Origin: an uncultured Altererythrobacter sp.
GTDB lineage: Bacteria > Pseudomonadota > Alphaproteobacteria > Sphingomonadales > Sphingomonadaceae
Length of the DNA: 64,000 nucleotides
Direction: 5' to 3'
Assembly (NCBI GenBank): GCA_913055875.1
Contig: CAJXJY010000013.1
Location: 27,601 to 91,600 of the forward strand
Position 1 is the stretch's first letter; the number at the start of each line of letters is the position of its first letter. Made by a program: the position numbers and the translations under genes. Below the pieces are notes generated by a model. That model saw nothing but the letters and a program-made list of their open reading frames with translations, searched no databases and was not told the origin of the DNA. Shown in pieces: positions 45,589-55,505 of the stretch.

Positions 45589-46190
45589 TTCGCCAGCTCC
45601 GCGGCGACCGCCTGTGCGCCCCGGTCGGTCGGCAGCATGGCGATCGGCGCGCCTTGCGGATCGAACAGGTAGGTGATGTTCGAATGGTCGACGAGATAGG
45701 CCCCGTCGCCGGTTTCCTCGCCCTTCTCGTAGTAGACGCCGAACGCCTTCGCCGCCTCGGCGATCCGGTCGGGGGTGCCGGTCAGGCCGATCAGCCGGCC
45801 CGAAAAGGCGGCGGCGAATTCGCCGACGACTTCGGGCGTGTCGCGCTCGGGGTCGATGGTGATGAAGATCGGCTGGACCTGCTCTGCCAGCTCGGGTCGC
45901 TCGCTCGCGAATTGCGCCAGTCCCTGCGTCATGCGCTGGACGTCGGTCGGGCAGATGTCGGGGCAATAGGCGTAGCCGAAATAGACGATCCGCCATTGCC
46001 CGGCGAAATCGCTCCAGCGCACCGTCTCGCCGTCCGCGCCGGTCAGTGCGAAGTCGCCGCCGATGCTGGCCCCGTGGAGCGGCGCCTGATCGAGCGGCGG
46101 CCGGTCCGGGCCGGAGGAACAGGCGGCGCAGATCAACAGCAGCGCGGCGGAGAGAAAACGGAACATGGCAGGCATGGCGCGGCGGTTCAT
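45576..46190 (-). CDS. SCO1/SenC-type copper chaperone lipoprotein
   Basis: A 204-residue thioredoxin-fold protein. Copper-binding CPDIC (in FGYAYCPDICPTD) and the distal histidine in LVDHSNITYLFD are present. An N-terminal lipobox (LLICAAC) indicates membrane anchoring in the periplasm, where it would help assemble the CuA centre of cytochrome oxidase or serve redox balance. Start may be the ATG at 46190 or the one at 46166, which gives a cleaner signal peptide. Confidence 0.92.
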   Translation of the reverse strand: MNRRAMPAMFRFLSAALLLICAACSSGPDRPPLDQAPLHGASIGGDFALTGADGETVRWSDFAGQWRIVYFGYAYCPDICPTDVQRMTQGLAQFASERPELAEQVQPIFITIDPERDTPEVVGEFAAAFSGRLIGLTGTPDRIAEAAKAFGVYYEKGEETGDGAYLVDHSNITYLFDPQGAPIAMLPTDRGAQAVAAELAKWVR

Positions 46191-46266
46191 GCTCTGCTAA
46201 CCGGTGCATCGCAAGGGGCGAGTCTCGCCTCTCGACAGGGTTGGATATCAGGGAAGGATCGACGCG

Positions 46267-46887
46267 ATGGTTCGCGCGCTGTTCCGCAAGGCCGGATGGC
46301 TCTCCGTTTTCGCTGCCGCGGCGCTGGCCGCGCCGGTGGCTGCGCAATTCTATTCGGACGGGTACGAATTCCTCAAGGCGGTCAAGGATCGCGACGGCGA
46401 CGCTGCCACCAATGCGCTCAACGAGCCGGGCAGCGTGGTGGTCAATGCGCGCGACATCAGTTCGGGCGAGACCGCGCTGCACATCGTCACCCAGCGGCGC
46501 GATACGCTGTGGATCCGCTTCCTGACGCAGCACGGCGCCAACCCCAACATCGCCGACAAGAACGGCATCACCCCGCTGGTGCTGGCCGCCAATCTCGGCT
46601 TCATCGACGGGGTCGAGGCGCTGATCAAGGCCGGCGCGCGAGTCGATGTCGCCAACAATGCCGGCGAGACTCCGCTGATCTCGGCGGTGCATCGCAAGGA
46701 CACCGCGCTGGTGCGCTTGCTGCTCTCGAACGGCGCCAGCCCCGACCGCAACGACAATTCGGGCCGTTCGGCTCGCGACTATGCGGAACTGGCGGGCGGC
46801 AACGGGCTGCTGATGCGCGAATTCGAACAGGCCGACGCCAAGCGCGCGGGTGCCGACACCCAGCAGACCTACGGGCCGAAATTCTAG
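46267..46887 (+). CDS. Exported ankyrin-repeat protein
   Basis: A 206-residue protein with signal peptide ending APVAAQ (about residue 26). Three ankyrin repeats follow (GETALHIVTQRRDTLWIRFL, GITPLVLAANLGFIDGVEAL, GETPLISAVHRKDTALVRLL). The ATG at 46267 follows GGGAAGGA. The partner is unknown. COQ9 starts two bases after its stop, so the pair is probably co-transcribed. Confidence 0.88.
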   Translation: MVRALFRKAGWLSVFAAAALAAPVAAQFYSDGYEFLKAVKDRDGDAATNALNEPGSVVVNARDISSGETALHIVTQRRDTLWIRFLTQHGANPNIADKNGITPLVLAANLGFIDGVEALIKAGARVDVANNAGETPLISAVHRKDTALVRLLLSNGASPDRNDNSGRSARDYAELAGGNGLLMREFEQADAKRAGADTQQTYGPKF

Positions 46888-46889
46888 GC

Positions 46890-47549
46890 GTGGGCGATAC
46901 CGCCGACCTGACGCTCGACGAACTGCGCCTCGCGCTCGCCCCGGCGGTGGCCGAAGCGGCGATGTTCGACGGCTGGACCGGCGAGGCGGTGCGCAATGCC
47001 GCGGACATGCGCGGCGCCGATCCGGATGTCGCCGCGCTGGCGTTCAAAGGCGGCGCGATGGAGATGATCGCGGCGTGGATCGAAACGGTCGATCTCGCCA
47101 TGGCCGCGGCACTGCCGCCCGAGACGCTCGCCGCAATGAAGATCCGCGAGCGCGTCCGCAGCCTGGTGCAGTTCCGGCTCGACGCGATGGCGGGGCTGGA
47201 GGAATCGCTGCGCCGCGCGCTGGCGATCATGGCGATGCCGCAGAACGCGGCCCGTGCGCTGAAGCTCGGCTGGAGCAGCGCGGATACGATGTGGCGGCTC
47301 GCGGGCGATACCGCGACCGACTACAACCACTACACCAAGCGCGCGATCCTCGCCTCGCTCTACGCCGCGACGCTGGCGGTGTTCGTCGAGGACGACAGCG
47401 AGGACAAGGCCGAAACCCGCGCCTTCCTCGACCGCCGGATCGAGGGCGTGATGAAGTTCGAGAAGGCCAAGGCGCAATGGCTGAATTCGGAGCGCGAGAC
47501 GTTCAGCGTGACGCGCTTTCTGGGGCGGCTGCGGTATCCTGCGAGGTGA
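46890..47549 (+). CDS. COQ9 family protein (ubiquinone biosynthesis)
   Basis: A 219-residue protein with the COQ9 features: IRERVRSLVQFRLDAM, DTMWRLAGDTATDYNHYTKRAILASLYAAT, and a terminal amphipathic region. COQ9 binds lipid and helps present ubiquinone precursors to hydroxylases. The GTG at 46890 is the start, 2 bases after the ankyrin stop. Confidence 0.9.
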   Translation: MGDTADLTLDELRLALAPAVAEAAMFDGWTGEAVRNAADMRGADPDVAALAFKGGAMEMIAAWIETVDLAMAAALPPETLAAMKIRERVRSLVQFRLDAMAGLEESLRRALAIMAMPQNAARALKLGWSSADTMWRLAGDTATDYNHYTKRAILASLYAATLAVFVEDDSEDKAETRAFLDRRIEGVMKFEKAKAQWLNSERETFSVTRFLGRLRYPAR

Positions 47550-47574
47550 TCCTCCCCGGACCGGGGAGGATCAC
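47546..47574. terminator. Palindromic terminator after COQ9
   Basis: GTGATCCTCCCCGG and its complement are separated by one base; the stem begins just inside the COQ9 stop codon. It lies before feoA. No clear U-run follows. Confidence 0.7.
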
Positions 47575-47627
47575 AACGCTATTGATAATCGGTTGCAATT
47601 GATGCCGCGCTCCGGCAGGGCGCTGGC

Positions 47628-47867
47628 ATGACTCTGGACGGGCTCGAACACGCTACGCAGGCGCGCATCGTCGCGGTCGACTGGCCGGCGCTGGCAGGCG
47701 ACGAAGCCAAGCGGCTGCGCGCGCTCGGCGTCGACGAGGGCGCCGAAATCAAAGTGCTTCACCGAGGTGTCTTCGGCACGCGCGATCCGCTGGCGATCAG
47801 GATCGGGCGGATGACCATTGCGTTGCGCCGCGCGCATGCCGCCGCGATCGAGGTCGAACCCGCATGA
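47628..47867 (+). CDS. feoA: Ferrous iron transport protein A
   Basis: A 79-residue SH3-like FeoA. The pattern RLRALGVDEGAEIKVLHRG followed by DPLAIRIGRMTIALRRAHAA is typical. It modulates FeoB in the cytoplasm. Its stop overlaps the feoB ATG (ATGA). Confidence 0.93.
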   Translation: MTLDGLEHATQARIVAVDWPALAGDEAKRLRALGVDEGAEIKVLHRGVFGTRDPLAIRIGRMTIALRRAHAAAIEVEPA

Positions 47868-49726
47868 GCCGCGACGATCCGCCCCGCACGCGCACCGCCG
47901 CGCTGGTCGGCAATCCCAATTCGGGCAAGAGCGCGCTGTTCAACACGCTCACCGGCGCGCGCCAGAAGATCGCCAACTATCCCGGCGTCACCGTCGAACG
48001 GAAGGCCGGGCGGCTGGTGTTGCCTGACGGTGAGGCGGTCGAACTGCTCGACCTGCCGGGGAGCTATTCCTTCGACGCCGCGAGCCCCGACGAGGCGGTG
48101 ACGCGCGACGTGGTCAAGGGGAGCTTCGAAGGCGAGGCGACGCCCGACGTGCTGGTGCTGGTGATGGATGCGTCCAATCTCGAGCAGCACCTCGTGTTCG
48201 CGCAGGAAGTGCTCGAACTGGGCCGCCCGACCGTGGTCGCGCTCAACATGGTCGATCTCGCCGAGCGCGACGGGCTGACGCTCGATCCCGCCGCTCTGTC
48301 CGAGGCGCTCGGCGTGCCGGTGGTCCCGACGGTCGCGGTGCGCCGCAAGGGGCTCGCCGAACTGACCGCCGCGATCGCCGAGGCGGAAGCGCATGCCGCC
48401 GAAGACGTGCGCAAGAACTGGCACCTGTCGCTGCCCGAACGGCGGCTGTCGGCGAAGCATATCGCGCGCGCCGCGATCCTTTCCACCACCGCCCGTCACA
48501 CGATCGAGAACGGCGTCGACAGACTGCTGCTCAACCCGTGGATCGGGCCGGTGATCCTGTTCGGCCTGCTGTTCGTGATCTTCCAGGCGGTGTTCGCCTG
48601 GGCCACCCCCTTCGCCGATGCGCTGGAAGGCGGGGTGGGGCTGTTGTCGGGGGCGGTGACCGACACGCTGCCCGAAGGGCTGGTGCGCGATTTCCTGACC
48701 GAGGGCGTGCTCGCCGGGGTTGGCTCGGTGGTGGTGTTCCTGCCGCAGATCGTGATCCTGTTCTTCTTCATCCTGGTGATGGAGGCGAGCGGATACATGG
48801 CGCGTGCGGCGTTCCTGATGGACCGGCTGATGGCGGGGGTCGGGTTGTCGGGGAAGAGCTTCATCCCGCTGCTGTCGAGCTTCGCCTGCGCCATTCCCGG
48901 CATCATGGCGACGCGCAGCATTTCCGACCCCAAGGACCGGCTGACCACGATCCTGATCGCGCCGCTGATGACCTGTTCGGCGCGGCTGCCGGTCTATGCC
49001 GTGGTGATCGCCGCCTTCATTCCGGCGACCAGCGTCGGACCCGGCGTCGGTCTGCAAGGGCTGGTGCTGTTCGCGCTCTATGTCGCGGGCATCGTTGGCG
49101 CGATGATCGTCGCTCTGGTGCTGCGCGGGACGGTGGCGAAGGGTGCGGCGTCGGGCTTCATCATGGAATTGCCGCGCTACCAGCTCCCGCGGCTGCGCGA
49201 TCTCGCGATCGGGCTGTGGCAGCGCGCCTGGGTGTTCCTGCGCCGCGCGGGCACGATCATCTTCGCCGCCACCATCGCGCTGTGGGTGCTCCTCAGCTTC
49301 CCGCAGGCCGAGCCGGGCGAGAGCCAGCTCGACGCTTCCTATGCGGGTACGGTTGCCGACGTGCTCCACCCTGCGCTCGAGCCGGTCGGCTTCAATCGCG
49401 AGATGAGCCTCGCGCTGATTCCTGCGCTCGCCGCGCGCGAAGTGGCGGTCTCCGCGCTCGCCACGACCTATGCGGTCGACGCCGAGGATGAGGATCTCGC
49501 GGCGCAGGGCGTCACCGACCGCATCGCCGGGCTGTGGAGCCTGCCGACCGCGCTCGCCTTCCTCGCCTGGTTCGTGTTCGCGCCGCAATGCCTCTCCACC
49601 ATCGCGGTCGCGCGGCGCGAAACAAACGGGTGGAAATGGCCGATCTTCATGTTGGCCTACCTGTTCGGATTGGCCTACATCTTCGCGGGAATCACCTATT
49701 GGAGCGCTGTTGCGCTAGGATTGTAG
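47864..49726 (+). CDS. feoB: Ferrous iron transporter B
   Basis: A 620-residue Fe2+ permease. The N-terminal G domain has G1 [27 protein letters not shown] and NMVD; about eight membrane helices follow with two Gate-type repeats ([21 protein letters not shown] and later [19 protein letters not shown]). It is shorter than E. coli FeoB but normal for alphaproteobacteria. No feoC is visible; ssb follows 14 bp later. Confidence 0.95.
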   Translation: MSRDDPPRTRTAALVGNPNSGKSALFNTLTGARQKIANYPGVTVERKAGRLVLPDGEAVELLDLPGSYSFDAASPDEAVTRDVVKGSFEGEATPDVLVLVMDASNLEQHLVFAQEVLELGRPTVVALNMVDLAERDGLTLDPAALSEALGVPVVPTVAVRRKGLAELTAAIAEAEAHAAEDVRKNWHLSLPERRLSAKHIARAAILSTTARHTIENGVDRLLLNPWIGPVILFGLLFVIFQAVFAWATPFADALEGGVGLLSGAVTDTLPEGLVRDFLTEGVLAGVGSVVVFLPQIVILFFFILVMEASGYMARAAFLMDRLMAGVGLSGKSFIPLLSSFACAIPGIMATRSISDPKDRLTTILIAPLMTCSARLPVYAVVIAAFIPATSVGPGVGLQGLVLFALYVAGIVGAMIVALVLRGTVAKGAASGFIMELPRYQLPRLRDLAIGLWQRAWVFLRRAGTIIFAATIALWVLLSFPQAEPGESQLDASYAGTVADVLHPALEPVGFNREMSLALIPALAAREVAVSALATTYAVDAEDEDLAAQGVTDRIAGLWSLPTALAFLAWFVFAPQCLSTIAVARRETNGWKWPIFMLAYLFGLAYIFAGITYWSAVALGL

Positions 49727-49740
49727 CGAAGGAATTTTCG

Positions 49741-50259
49741 ATGGCCGGGTCTCTCAACAAAGTCATGCTGATCGGCAATCTCGGCCAGGATCCCGAAGTG
49801 CGCAGCTTCCAGAATGGCGGGCGGGTGTGCAATCTGCGCGTCGCGACCAGCGAGCGGTGGAAGGACCGCGACGGCCAGCAGCAGGAACGCACCGAATGGC
49901 ACACCGTCGCGATCTTCTCCGACGGGCTGATCAATGTGTGCGAGAACTATCTGCGCAAGGGTTCCAAGGTGTTCATCGAGGGCCAGCTGCAGACGCGCAA
50001 ATGGCAGGACCAGCAGGGTAACGACCGCTATTCGACCGAGATCGTGCTGCGCGGTTTCAACGGCACGCTGACCATGCTCGACGGCGCCCCGGGCGGCGGC
50101 GGCCAGCGCGGCGGCGGGGGCGGCGGCAACTGGAACCAGGGCGGCGGAGGCGGTGCGTCCTCGGGCAACGACAATTACGGTGGTGGCTCGTCGGGCGGCG
50201 GCTCGGGCGGCTCGTCCGGCTCGAAATACGACGATCTCGACGACGACATTCCGTTCTGA
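49741..50259 (+). CDS. ssb: Single-stranded DNA-binding protein
   Basis: A 172-residue SSB with an OB fold ([40 protein letters not shown]), a glycine-rich flexible linker (about residues 118-160) and the protein-interaction tip DLDDDIPF. It coats single-stranded DNA in replication and repair. It has its own start 14 bp after feoB. Confidence 0.97.
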   Translation: MAGSLNKVMLIGNLGQDPEVRSFQNGGRVCNLRVATSERWKDRDGQQQERTEWHTVAIFSDGLINVCENYLRKGSKVFIEGQLQTRKWQDQQGNDRYSTEIVLRGFNGTLTMLDGAPGGGGQRGGGGGGNWNQGGGGGASSGNDNYGGGSSGGGSGGSSGSKYDDLDDDIPF

Positions 50260-50303
50260 TCCTCCCCTGCAGGGGGAGGGGCCCTCCCCGTCCCGGAGGA
50301 TCA
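50257..50303. terminator. Hairpin terminator between convergent ssb and yceD-like genes
   Basis: TGATCCTCC and GGAGGATCA enclose smaller C/G palindromes (CCCCTGCAGGGG, GGAGGGGCCCTCCCC). The outer ends overlap both stop codons, so it can serve both genes. Confidence 0.7.
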
Positions 50304-50819
50304 GTGTTTCAAACCCCTCAACGCCTCCGCCAGCGGCCCGCTCGGGGCATCGTCGCTTGCGATCCCGGCATCCTCGCGCGCAGCGTCGGCATCGGGGCCC
50401 TCGGCATAGGGATCGATCGCGAGGCCGAGGCTCTGCGCGACCGCTTCGCCGAGATCGAAATTCTCGCCCTCGTATTCGATCTCGTCGAGGTCGCCGGTGT
50501 CGAGTTCGATCTCGATATCCGGTTCGTCGGCCGGCCGCTCGGCGGGGACGAAGCGCAAGGCCAGCTCCTCCTCGATCGTATGCGCGAAGTCCTCGCCCGA
50601 GACGGCGCAGGCCTGGACGATATCCGCGCTCAGCGTTCCTTCGGCGAGCACCGCCGTGCCCTTCTCCGACAGGTCGAGCACCGCCCGGAGCCGCTCGATC
50701 GCGCCGATCCCGAAGCGTTTCGCCAGCGCCGCGCGCTCGGCTTCGCTTGCCTCGATCTCGACCGGCGCGCCGGGGAGCGGTTTGCGCCTGACCATGCGGC
50801 TGAATTCGCTTTCGCTCAC
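50301..50819 (-). CDS. YceD family protein (DUF177)
   Basis: A 172-residue acidic protein with the DUF177 pattern (VQACAVSGEDFAHTIEEELALRFVP, then NFDLGEAVAQSLGLAIDPYA). In many bacteria YceD precedes rpmF and affects rRNA accumulation; here rpmF is not adjacent. The start is a GTG at 50819 that overlaps the upstream gene's stop; an ATG at 50795 is possible. Confidence 0.88.
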   Translation of the reverse strand: MSESEFSRMVRRKPLPGAPVEIEASEAERAALAKRFGIGAIERLRAVLDLSEKGTAVLAEGTLSADIVQACAVSGEDFAHTIEEELALRFVPAERPADEPDIEIELDTGDLDEIEYEGENFDLGEAVAQSLGLAIDPYAEGPDADAAREDAGIASDDAPSGPLAEALRGLKH

Positions 50820-51322
50820 AGCGCGATCTCCGCCGCAAGGATGGCTTCCGGCGTCCGTTCATCGAGCGCCCCGGCAAACGCCGCGAGCCTGCGCGCGGCC
50901 GCCGAACCGCCGCCCTCGACCGCCGCGTTGCGTTCGACCACCGCCGCCAGCGCGGCTTCGTCGCGTCCCGCCTCGCGCAGCGCGCCGAGCCGGCCGCCGA
51001 GCACCGAGACCAGCCTGCCCATCTGCTTGCCCAGCGTCGGGTCGCCCATGCCGCTCTCGCGCAGCTGCCCGTCCATATCGTCGACGAACAGCTCGGTCAG
51101 GTGGACGCTCGGCGCCTTGAGCTCCTCGTCGCGCTCCATCCGCAGCAGCACCATGGCGAGCACCAGCGTGATCGCATCGAAGCGGCCCTGCACGGTATCG
51201 GCGATGCCGTCCTCGGCGTACCATGACGGATCGCGCGACAGCTCGACCACGCGGTGCCACAGCGGGCGCAACGCGTCCTTGGGATCGGGTTCGCGGCGGA
51301 ACAGGGATTTTAAGAATGCCAT
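50816..51322 (-). CDS. CBP3/UQCC1-type ubiquinol-cytochrome c chaperone
   Basis: A 168-residue protein with the family pattern: ALRPLWHRVVELSRDPSWY, DTVQGRFDAITLVLAMVLLRME, and ELFVDDMDGQLRESGMGDPTLGKQM. It should assist cytochrome b or bc1 assembly. The ATG at 51322 begins MAFLKSLFRREPD. It is coupled to the YceD gene by a four-base overlap, an arrangement usual in this group. Confidence 0.9.
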   Translation of the reverse strand: MAFLKSLFRREPDPKDALRPLWHRVVELSRDPSWYAEDGIADTVQGRFDAITLVLAMVLLRMERDEELKAPSVHLTELFVDDMDGQLRESGMGDPTLGKQMGRLVSVLGGRLGALREAGRDEAALAAVVERNAAVEGGGSAAARRLAAFAGALDERTPEAILAAEIAL

Positions 51323-51473
51323 CGCCGCCCATCTAGGGATGCATACGTTCATCGGCAATTCAAGCCGCAATCCCCATCCGCAGCCGCCCGGTCCAGCCAG
51401 CCGCGTTGCAAGCCCCCGTTGCAAGCCGGAGCGCTCCGCCGTAAGGCTGGCCGCGACAGGAGACACGAAGGAC

Positions 51474-51956
51474 ATGACGTCGATGCAGGCAGGCAAGGTT
51501 TTGGGGGCGGCGGCGATGCTGGTCGCGGCGCTGGCGGCGAGCGGTTGCACCTCGATCCGCGAAACCCGCGGCTATATCCAAGATCAGACGCTGATGAGCG
51601 GCGTCCAGCCGGGCATCGACAACCGCCAATCGGTCACCGCCACGCTGGGCCGTCCCAGCTTCGTCAGCCAGTTCGGCGATCCGACCTGGTATTACGTGTC
51701 GAGCGTGACCGGCCGCAAGCCGTTCGTCCGTCCGCGGATCCAGGATCATTCGGTGCTGGCGGTGAAATTCGATGCGGCGGGCAATGTGCTGTCGGCCGAA
51801 CGCAGCGGTCTCGAGCAGGTGGTCTATCTCCGGCCCGAGGGCGACGAGACGCCCACGCTCGGCCGCGAGCGCAGCTTCTTCGAGGACCTGTTCGGCAATA
51901 TCGGCCAGGTCGGCGCGCCCGGCGCGGGGCCGGGCGGTGGCGGGCCGGGCGGCTAG
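51474..51956 (+). CDS. bamE: Outer membrane assembly lipoprotein BamE (SmpA/OmlA)
   Basis: A 160-residue lipoprotein with lipobox LAASGC and the BamE fold signatures SGVQPGIDNRQSVTATLGRP and PTWYYVSSVTG. It stabilises the BAM complex at the outer membrane. A Gly/Pro-rich tail ends the protein. The ATG at 51474 follows AGGAGA; an ATG at 51483 is also possible. Confidence 0.92.
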   Translation: MTSMQAGKVLGAAAMLVAALAASGCTSIRETRGYIQDQTLMSGVQPGIDNRQSVTATLGRPSFVSQFGDPTWYYVSSVTGRKPFVRPRIQDHSVLAVKFDAAGNVLSAERSGLEQVVYLRPEGDETPTLGRERSFFEDLFGNIGQVGAPGAGPGGGGPGG

Positions 51957-51992
51957 CTTGACGCCCGGATCGCGCTCCCCATATCGCGCGGC

Positions 51993-52565
51993 ATGACCAC
52001 AGGCAGCGAAGCGCACGGCACCGTGCAATGGCACGGCACCACCATCATCGGCGTCCGCCGGGGCGACAAGACCGTCATCGCCGGCGACGGGCAGGTCTCG
52101 ATGGGCAATACGGTGATGAAGCCCAACGCCAGGAAGGTCCGCCGTATCGGCGAGGGCGGCCCGGAAAATGGCAGGGTGGTGGCCGGTTTTGCCGGAGCGA
52201 CCGCCGATGCCTTCACCCTGTTCGAACGGCTCGAGAAGAAGCTCGAGCAATATAGCGGGCAATTGCTGCGCGCCTCGGTCGAGCTGACCAAGGACTGGCG
52301 CACCGACAAGTACCTGCGCAATCTCGAAGCGCTGATGATCGTGGCGGACAAGGACAACCTGCTCGTCCTGACCGGGAACGGCGACGTGCTCGAGCCGGAA
52401 GGCGGTATCGCGGCGATCGGCAGCGGCGGCAATTACGCACTGTCGGCGGCCAAGGCGCTGGCCGATTACGAGGACGATCCGGAAAAGATCGCCCGCCGCG
52501 CGATGGAAGTCGCGGCCGAAGTATGCGTCTTCACCAATGGTAACGTGACTGTCGAAACGGTTTGA
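51993..52565 (+). CDS. hslV: HslV peptidase (ATP-dependent protease, proteasome-like)
   Basis: A 190-residue beta-type peptidase. The catalytic threonine is Thr 16 in [15 protein letters not shown], exposed by removal of a short propeptide. [11 protein letters not shown] and [16 protein letters not shown] are conserved. It needs HslU, whose gene lies 1.4 kb downstream, separated by an oxidoreductase and repeat copy C. Confidence 0.96.
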   Translation: MTTGSEAHGTVQWHGTTIIGVRRGDKTVIAGDGQVSMGNTVMKPNARKVRRIGEGGPENGRVVAGFAGATADAFTLFERLEKKLEQYSGQLLRASVELTKDWRTDKYLRNLEALMIVADKDNLLVLTGNGDVLEPEGGIAAIGSGGNYALSAAKALADYEDDPEKIARRAMEVAAEVCVFTNGNVTVETV

Positions 52566-52597
52566 TACCCCGCGCCCGCTCGCGCTAGGCGGGGGCG

Positions 52598-53698
52598 ATG
52601 GATCGCCGTTCCTTTCTTGCCGGTTCGACTTCCGCCGCGCTGCTCGCTGGCTGCACCGTCGCGCCGCGTCCGGCAGTGGAGGCCGGCACGCCGCGCAATT
52701 GTCCGCCGCCGCTCAGGGTCGATCCAGGCCATGTCATTCGCGAAGTCGTCGGCCTGCGCCCCTACCGCCGGGCCGGTTTCGTGGTGCGCGCGGACAGCCT
52801 CGACGGCAAGCGGCTGGTGCACAATTACGGCCATGGCGGCGCTGGCATCACGCTGAGCTGGGGCAGTGCGAAGCTGGCGACCGATCTCGGACTGCCGGGC
52901 CATACCGGCCCGGTCGCGGTGATCGGGGCGGGGGTGATGGGGCTGTCGGTCGCGCGGCTCGTGCAGGAGGCGGGTTTCCCCGTCACGATTTACACCAAGG
53001 CGCTGCCGCCGGAAACGACCTCCAACATCGCCGGCGGGCAGATCGCGCCGCACGGGCACTATCGCGGTGCCGAAGTCACACCCGCATGGCGCGCGCAATA
53101 CGAAGCGGCGATGGCCTATAGCTGGCAGCGCTTCCAGATCATGGTCGGCGAGGACTACGGCATCCGCTGGCTGCCGACTTACGAGGCGGTGCGCAATTTC
53201 GACAAGTCGGCCTACGGCATCTACGCGCGCGACGCGGTGCTGCTCGATCCGGCGGAGCATCCGTTTCCCGCCGACAATATCGCCCTGTGGCACACGATGT
53301 ATGTCGAGGTCGGCCGCTATCTGCGGGCGACGATGCGCGATGTCCGGCTGGCCGGCGGCAGCGTCGCGATCCGCGATTTCGCCACGCTGGCGGATGTCGC
53401 CGCCTTGCCCGAAACGCTTGTCTTCAATTGCACCGGCATCGGCGCGCGCGAGCTGGTCGGGGACGAGGAACTGGTACCCGCACGCGGCCAGCTCGCGGTG
53501 CTGATGCCGCAGCCCGAAATCCGTTACGCCTATCACGGCGGCGGCGGGTACATGTTCCCGCGGCCCGATGGCATCCTGCTCGGCGGTAGCTTCGATATCG
53601 GCGAATGGGACACCACGCCCGATCCGGCGCTGACCGCGCGGATCGTCGAGCGGCATCGGCGGCTGGCGGAGCGTTGGACGTGCCCGGCGGTGCGTTAG
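52598..53698 (+). CDS. Tat-exported, circularly permuted D-amino-acid-oxidase-like FAD oxidoreductase
   Basis: A 366-residue protein. The N-terminus MDRRSFLAGSTSAALLAGC has a twin-arginine motif and a lipobox, so it is likely exported folded and lipid-anchored. The signatures that close a normal D-amino-acid oxidase (VGLRPYRR at 51-58, HNYGHGG at 75-81, LSWG) come first. The FAD-binding VIGAGVMGLSVA (Gly 110) that normally opens the protein follows. The end (YMFPRPDGILLGGSFDIGEW, then a final helix) matches the point where the C-terminal module would normally begin. The order is therefore a circular permutation. The substrate is unknown. Confidence 0.85.
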   Translation: MDRRSFLAGSTSAALLAGCTVAPRPAVEAGTPRNCPPPLRVDPGHVIREVVGLRPYRRAGFVVRADSLDGKRLVHNYGHGGAGITLSWGSAKLATDLGLPGHTGPVAVIGAGVMGLSVARLVQEAGFPVTIYTKALPPETTSNIAGGQIAPHGHYRGAEVTPAWRAQYEAAMAYSWQRFQIMVGEDYGIRWLPTYEAVRNFDKSAYGIYARDAVLLDPAEHPFPADNIALWHTMYVEVGRYLRATMRDVRLAGGSVAIRDFATLADVAALPETLVFNCTGIGARELVGDEELVPARGQLAVLMPQPEIRYAYHGGGGYMFPRPDGILLGGSFDIGEWDTTPDPALTARIVERHRRLAERWTCPAVR

Positions 53699-53703
53699 CG
53701 TTG

Positions 53704-53872
53704 CTTTCCGGCGGTGCCGAGACCTGTCGCTGGTTGGCAAGCATCGGACCGCCGGAGCGGCACCAGCCCACGCCCCCACCCGGCCACCCCGACCATAGTA
53801 TCCTATGGGTGGCCGGGTGGGGGCGTGGGCTGGTGCCGCAAGGATCGGACGGAGGTCCGATCCGCACGCAAC
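53704..53872 (+). repeat. Long-hairpin intergenic repeat, copy C
   Basis: About 169 bp in the same outer orientation as copy A (GCTTTCCGGCGG to CCGCACGCAAC). The arms GCACCAGCCCACGCCCCC and complement match copy B type, and the loop GACCATAGTATCCTAT is inverted relative to copy A. It separates the oxidoreductase from hslU and leaves 58 bp for the hslU promoter region. Confidence 0.9.
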
Positions 53873-53930
53873 GTAGACTCCCCCCATTCCCACCTTGTTG
53901 AAAGCAGGTCCAATCCCCATTCAAGGGCCC

Positions 53931-55232
53931 ATGACGGAATCACTCACGCCCAAGGCGATCGTCGCCGCGCTCGACGAGCACATCATCGGACAGAAGGATG
54001 CCAAGCGCGCGGTCGCGGTGGCGCTGCGCAATCGCTGGCGGCGCCAGCGGCTCGGTGCGGATTTGCGCGACGAGGTCACGCCCAAGAACATCCTGATGAT
54101 CGGCCCGACCGGCTGCGGCAAGACCGAGATCAGCCGCCGGCTGGCGAAGCTGGCGGAAGCCCCGTTCGTCAAGGTCGAGGCGACCAAGTTCACCGAAGTC
54201 GGCTATGTCGGCCGCGATGTCGAACAGATCGCGCGCGACCTGGTCGAGGAAGCGATCCGGCTCGAGAAGGACCGCCGCCGCGAGGCGGTGCGCGAAGCTG
54301 CGAGCGAGGCGGCGATGGACCGGCTGCTCAACGCGCTGGTCGGCGAGAACGCGAGCGAGGCGACGCGCGAGGCGTTCCGCGAGCGGATCGTCCAGAACGC
54401 GATGAACGACACCGAGGTCGAGATCGAGGTCAGGGAAAACCCCTCGATGCCGATGGATATCCCCGGAATGCAGGGCAATGTCGGCATGATCGACCTGTCT
54501 GACATGTTCGGCAAGGCGATGGGCAAGTCGCCGATGAAGCGGCGCAAGCTGAAAGTGCCCGATGCGTGGGACCGGCTGGTCGACGAGGAAGCCGAAAAGC
54601 GCATGGACCAGGACGACGTCGCGCGCGTCGCGCTCGAAAACGCCGAGACCAACGGCATCGTGTTCCTCGACGAGATCGACAAGATCGCGGTGTCCGACGT
54701 GCGCGGGGGGAGCGTCAGCCGCGAAGGCGTGCAGCGCGACCTGCTGCCGCTGATCGAAGGCACCACGGTTTCCACCAAATACGGCCCGATGAAGACCGAC
54801 CACGTGCTGTTCATCGCCTCGGGCGCGTTCCACGTCGCCAAGCCCTCCGACATGCTGCCCGAATTGCAGGGCCGGTTGCCGATCCGGGTCGAACTGCGCG
54901 CGCTGACCGAGGAAGACTTCGTCCGCATCCTCAAGGAAACGCGCGCCAACCTGCCCGCGCAATACAAGGCGCTGCTCGGGACCGAGCAGGTCGCGCTCGA
55001 TTTCGGCGAGGAGGCGATCGCCGAGGTTGCCAGAATCGCGGCACAGGTCAACGAGAGCGTCGAGAATATCGGCGCGCGCCGGTTGCAGACGGTGATGGAG
55101 AAGCTGGTCGAGGAGATCAGCTTCGAGGCCGAGGAGCATGTCGGCGAGACGATCACGATCGACGCCGCCTATGTGCGCGACAGGCTGACCGACCTCGCCG
55201 GCGACAGCGATCTGTCGAAGTATATCTTGTAG
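53931..55232 (+). CDS. hslU: HslU ATPase subunit
   Basis: A 433-residue AAA+ unfoldase for HslV. Walker [10 protein letters not shown], Walker [12 protein letters not shown] and the arginine-finger/sensor region [18 protein letters not shown] are clear, and the C-terminus DLSKYIL inserts into HslV. The ATG at 53931 ([20 protein letters not shown]) fits the family N-terminus. Confidence 0.98.
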   Translation: MTESLTPKAIVAALDEHIIGQKDAKRAVAVALRNRWRRQRLGADLRDEVTPKNILMIGPTGCGKTEISRRLAKLAEAPFVKVEATKFTEVGYVGRDVEQIARDLVEEAIRLEKDRRREAVREAASEAAMDRLLNALVGENASEATREAFRERIVQNAMNDTEVEIEVRENPSMPMDIPGMQGNVGMIDLSDMFGKAMGKSPMKRRKLKVPDAWDRLVDEEAEKRMDQDDVARVALENAETNGIVFLDEIDKIAVSDVRGGSVSREGVQRDLLPLIEGTTVSTKYGPMKTDHVLFIASGAFHVAKPSDMLPELQGRLPIRVELRALTEEDFVRILKETRANLPAQYKALLGTEQVALDFGEEAIAEVARIAAQVNESVENIGARRLQTVMEKLVEEISFEAEEHVGETITIDAAYVRDRLTDLAGDSDLSKYIL

Positions 55233-55236
55233 CCTT

Positions 55237-55394
55237 GATCCTCCCCGCTTTTGCCGAATGGCAAAAATGGGGAGGGGGACCGCGACGCGAAGCGTCGTGG
55301 TGGAGGGGCGAGGTCCCGCCAGAGCCCCTCCGTCAGCCGCCTGACGGCGTCTGCCACCTCCCCATTTGTCCCATTCGGGAAAACGGGGAGGATA
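55237..55394. repeat. Composite intergenic hairpin repeat after hslU
   Basis: About 158 bp with complementary ends (GATCCTCCCCGCTTTT and AAAACGGGGAGGAT). Inside are CGACGCGAAGCGTCG, GTGGAGGGGC/GCCCCTCC and a GTCAGCCGCCTGACGGCG dyad. It is non-coding and lies just after the hslU stop, so it may also act as its terminator. It is a different family from copies A-D. Confidence 0.75.
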
Positions 55395-55505
55395 TCGAAT
55401 CGCAATTCGAGGAGGCTGATCGACCGTTCGTCGAACCGACGGGTTGCATCCATTCGCCGACACAGGTTTAGTGCCTCCGAATAATTCCAAGGGGGAGGTC
55501 GCAGC

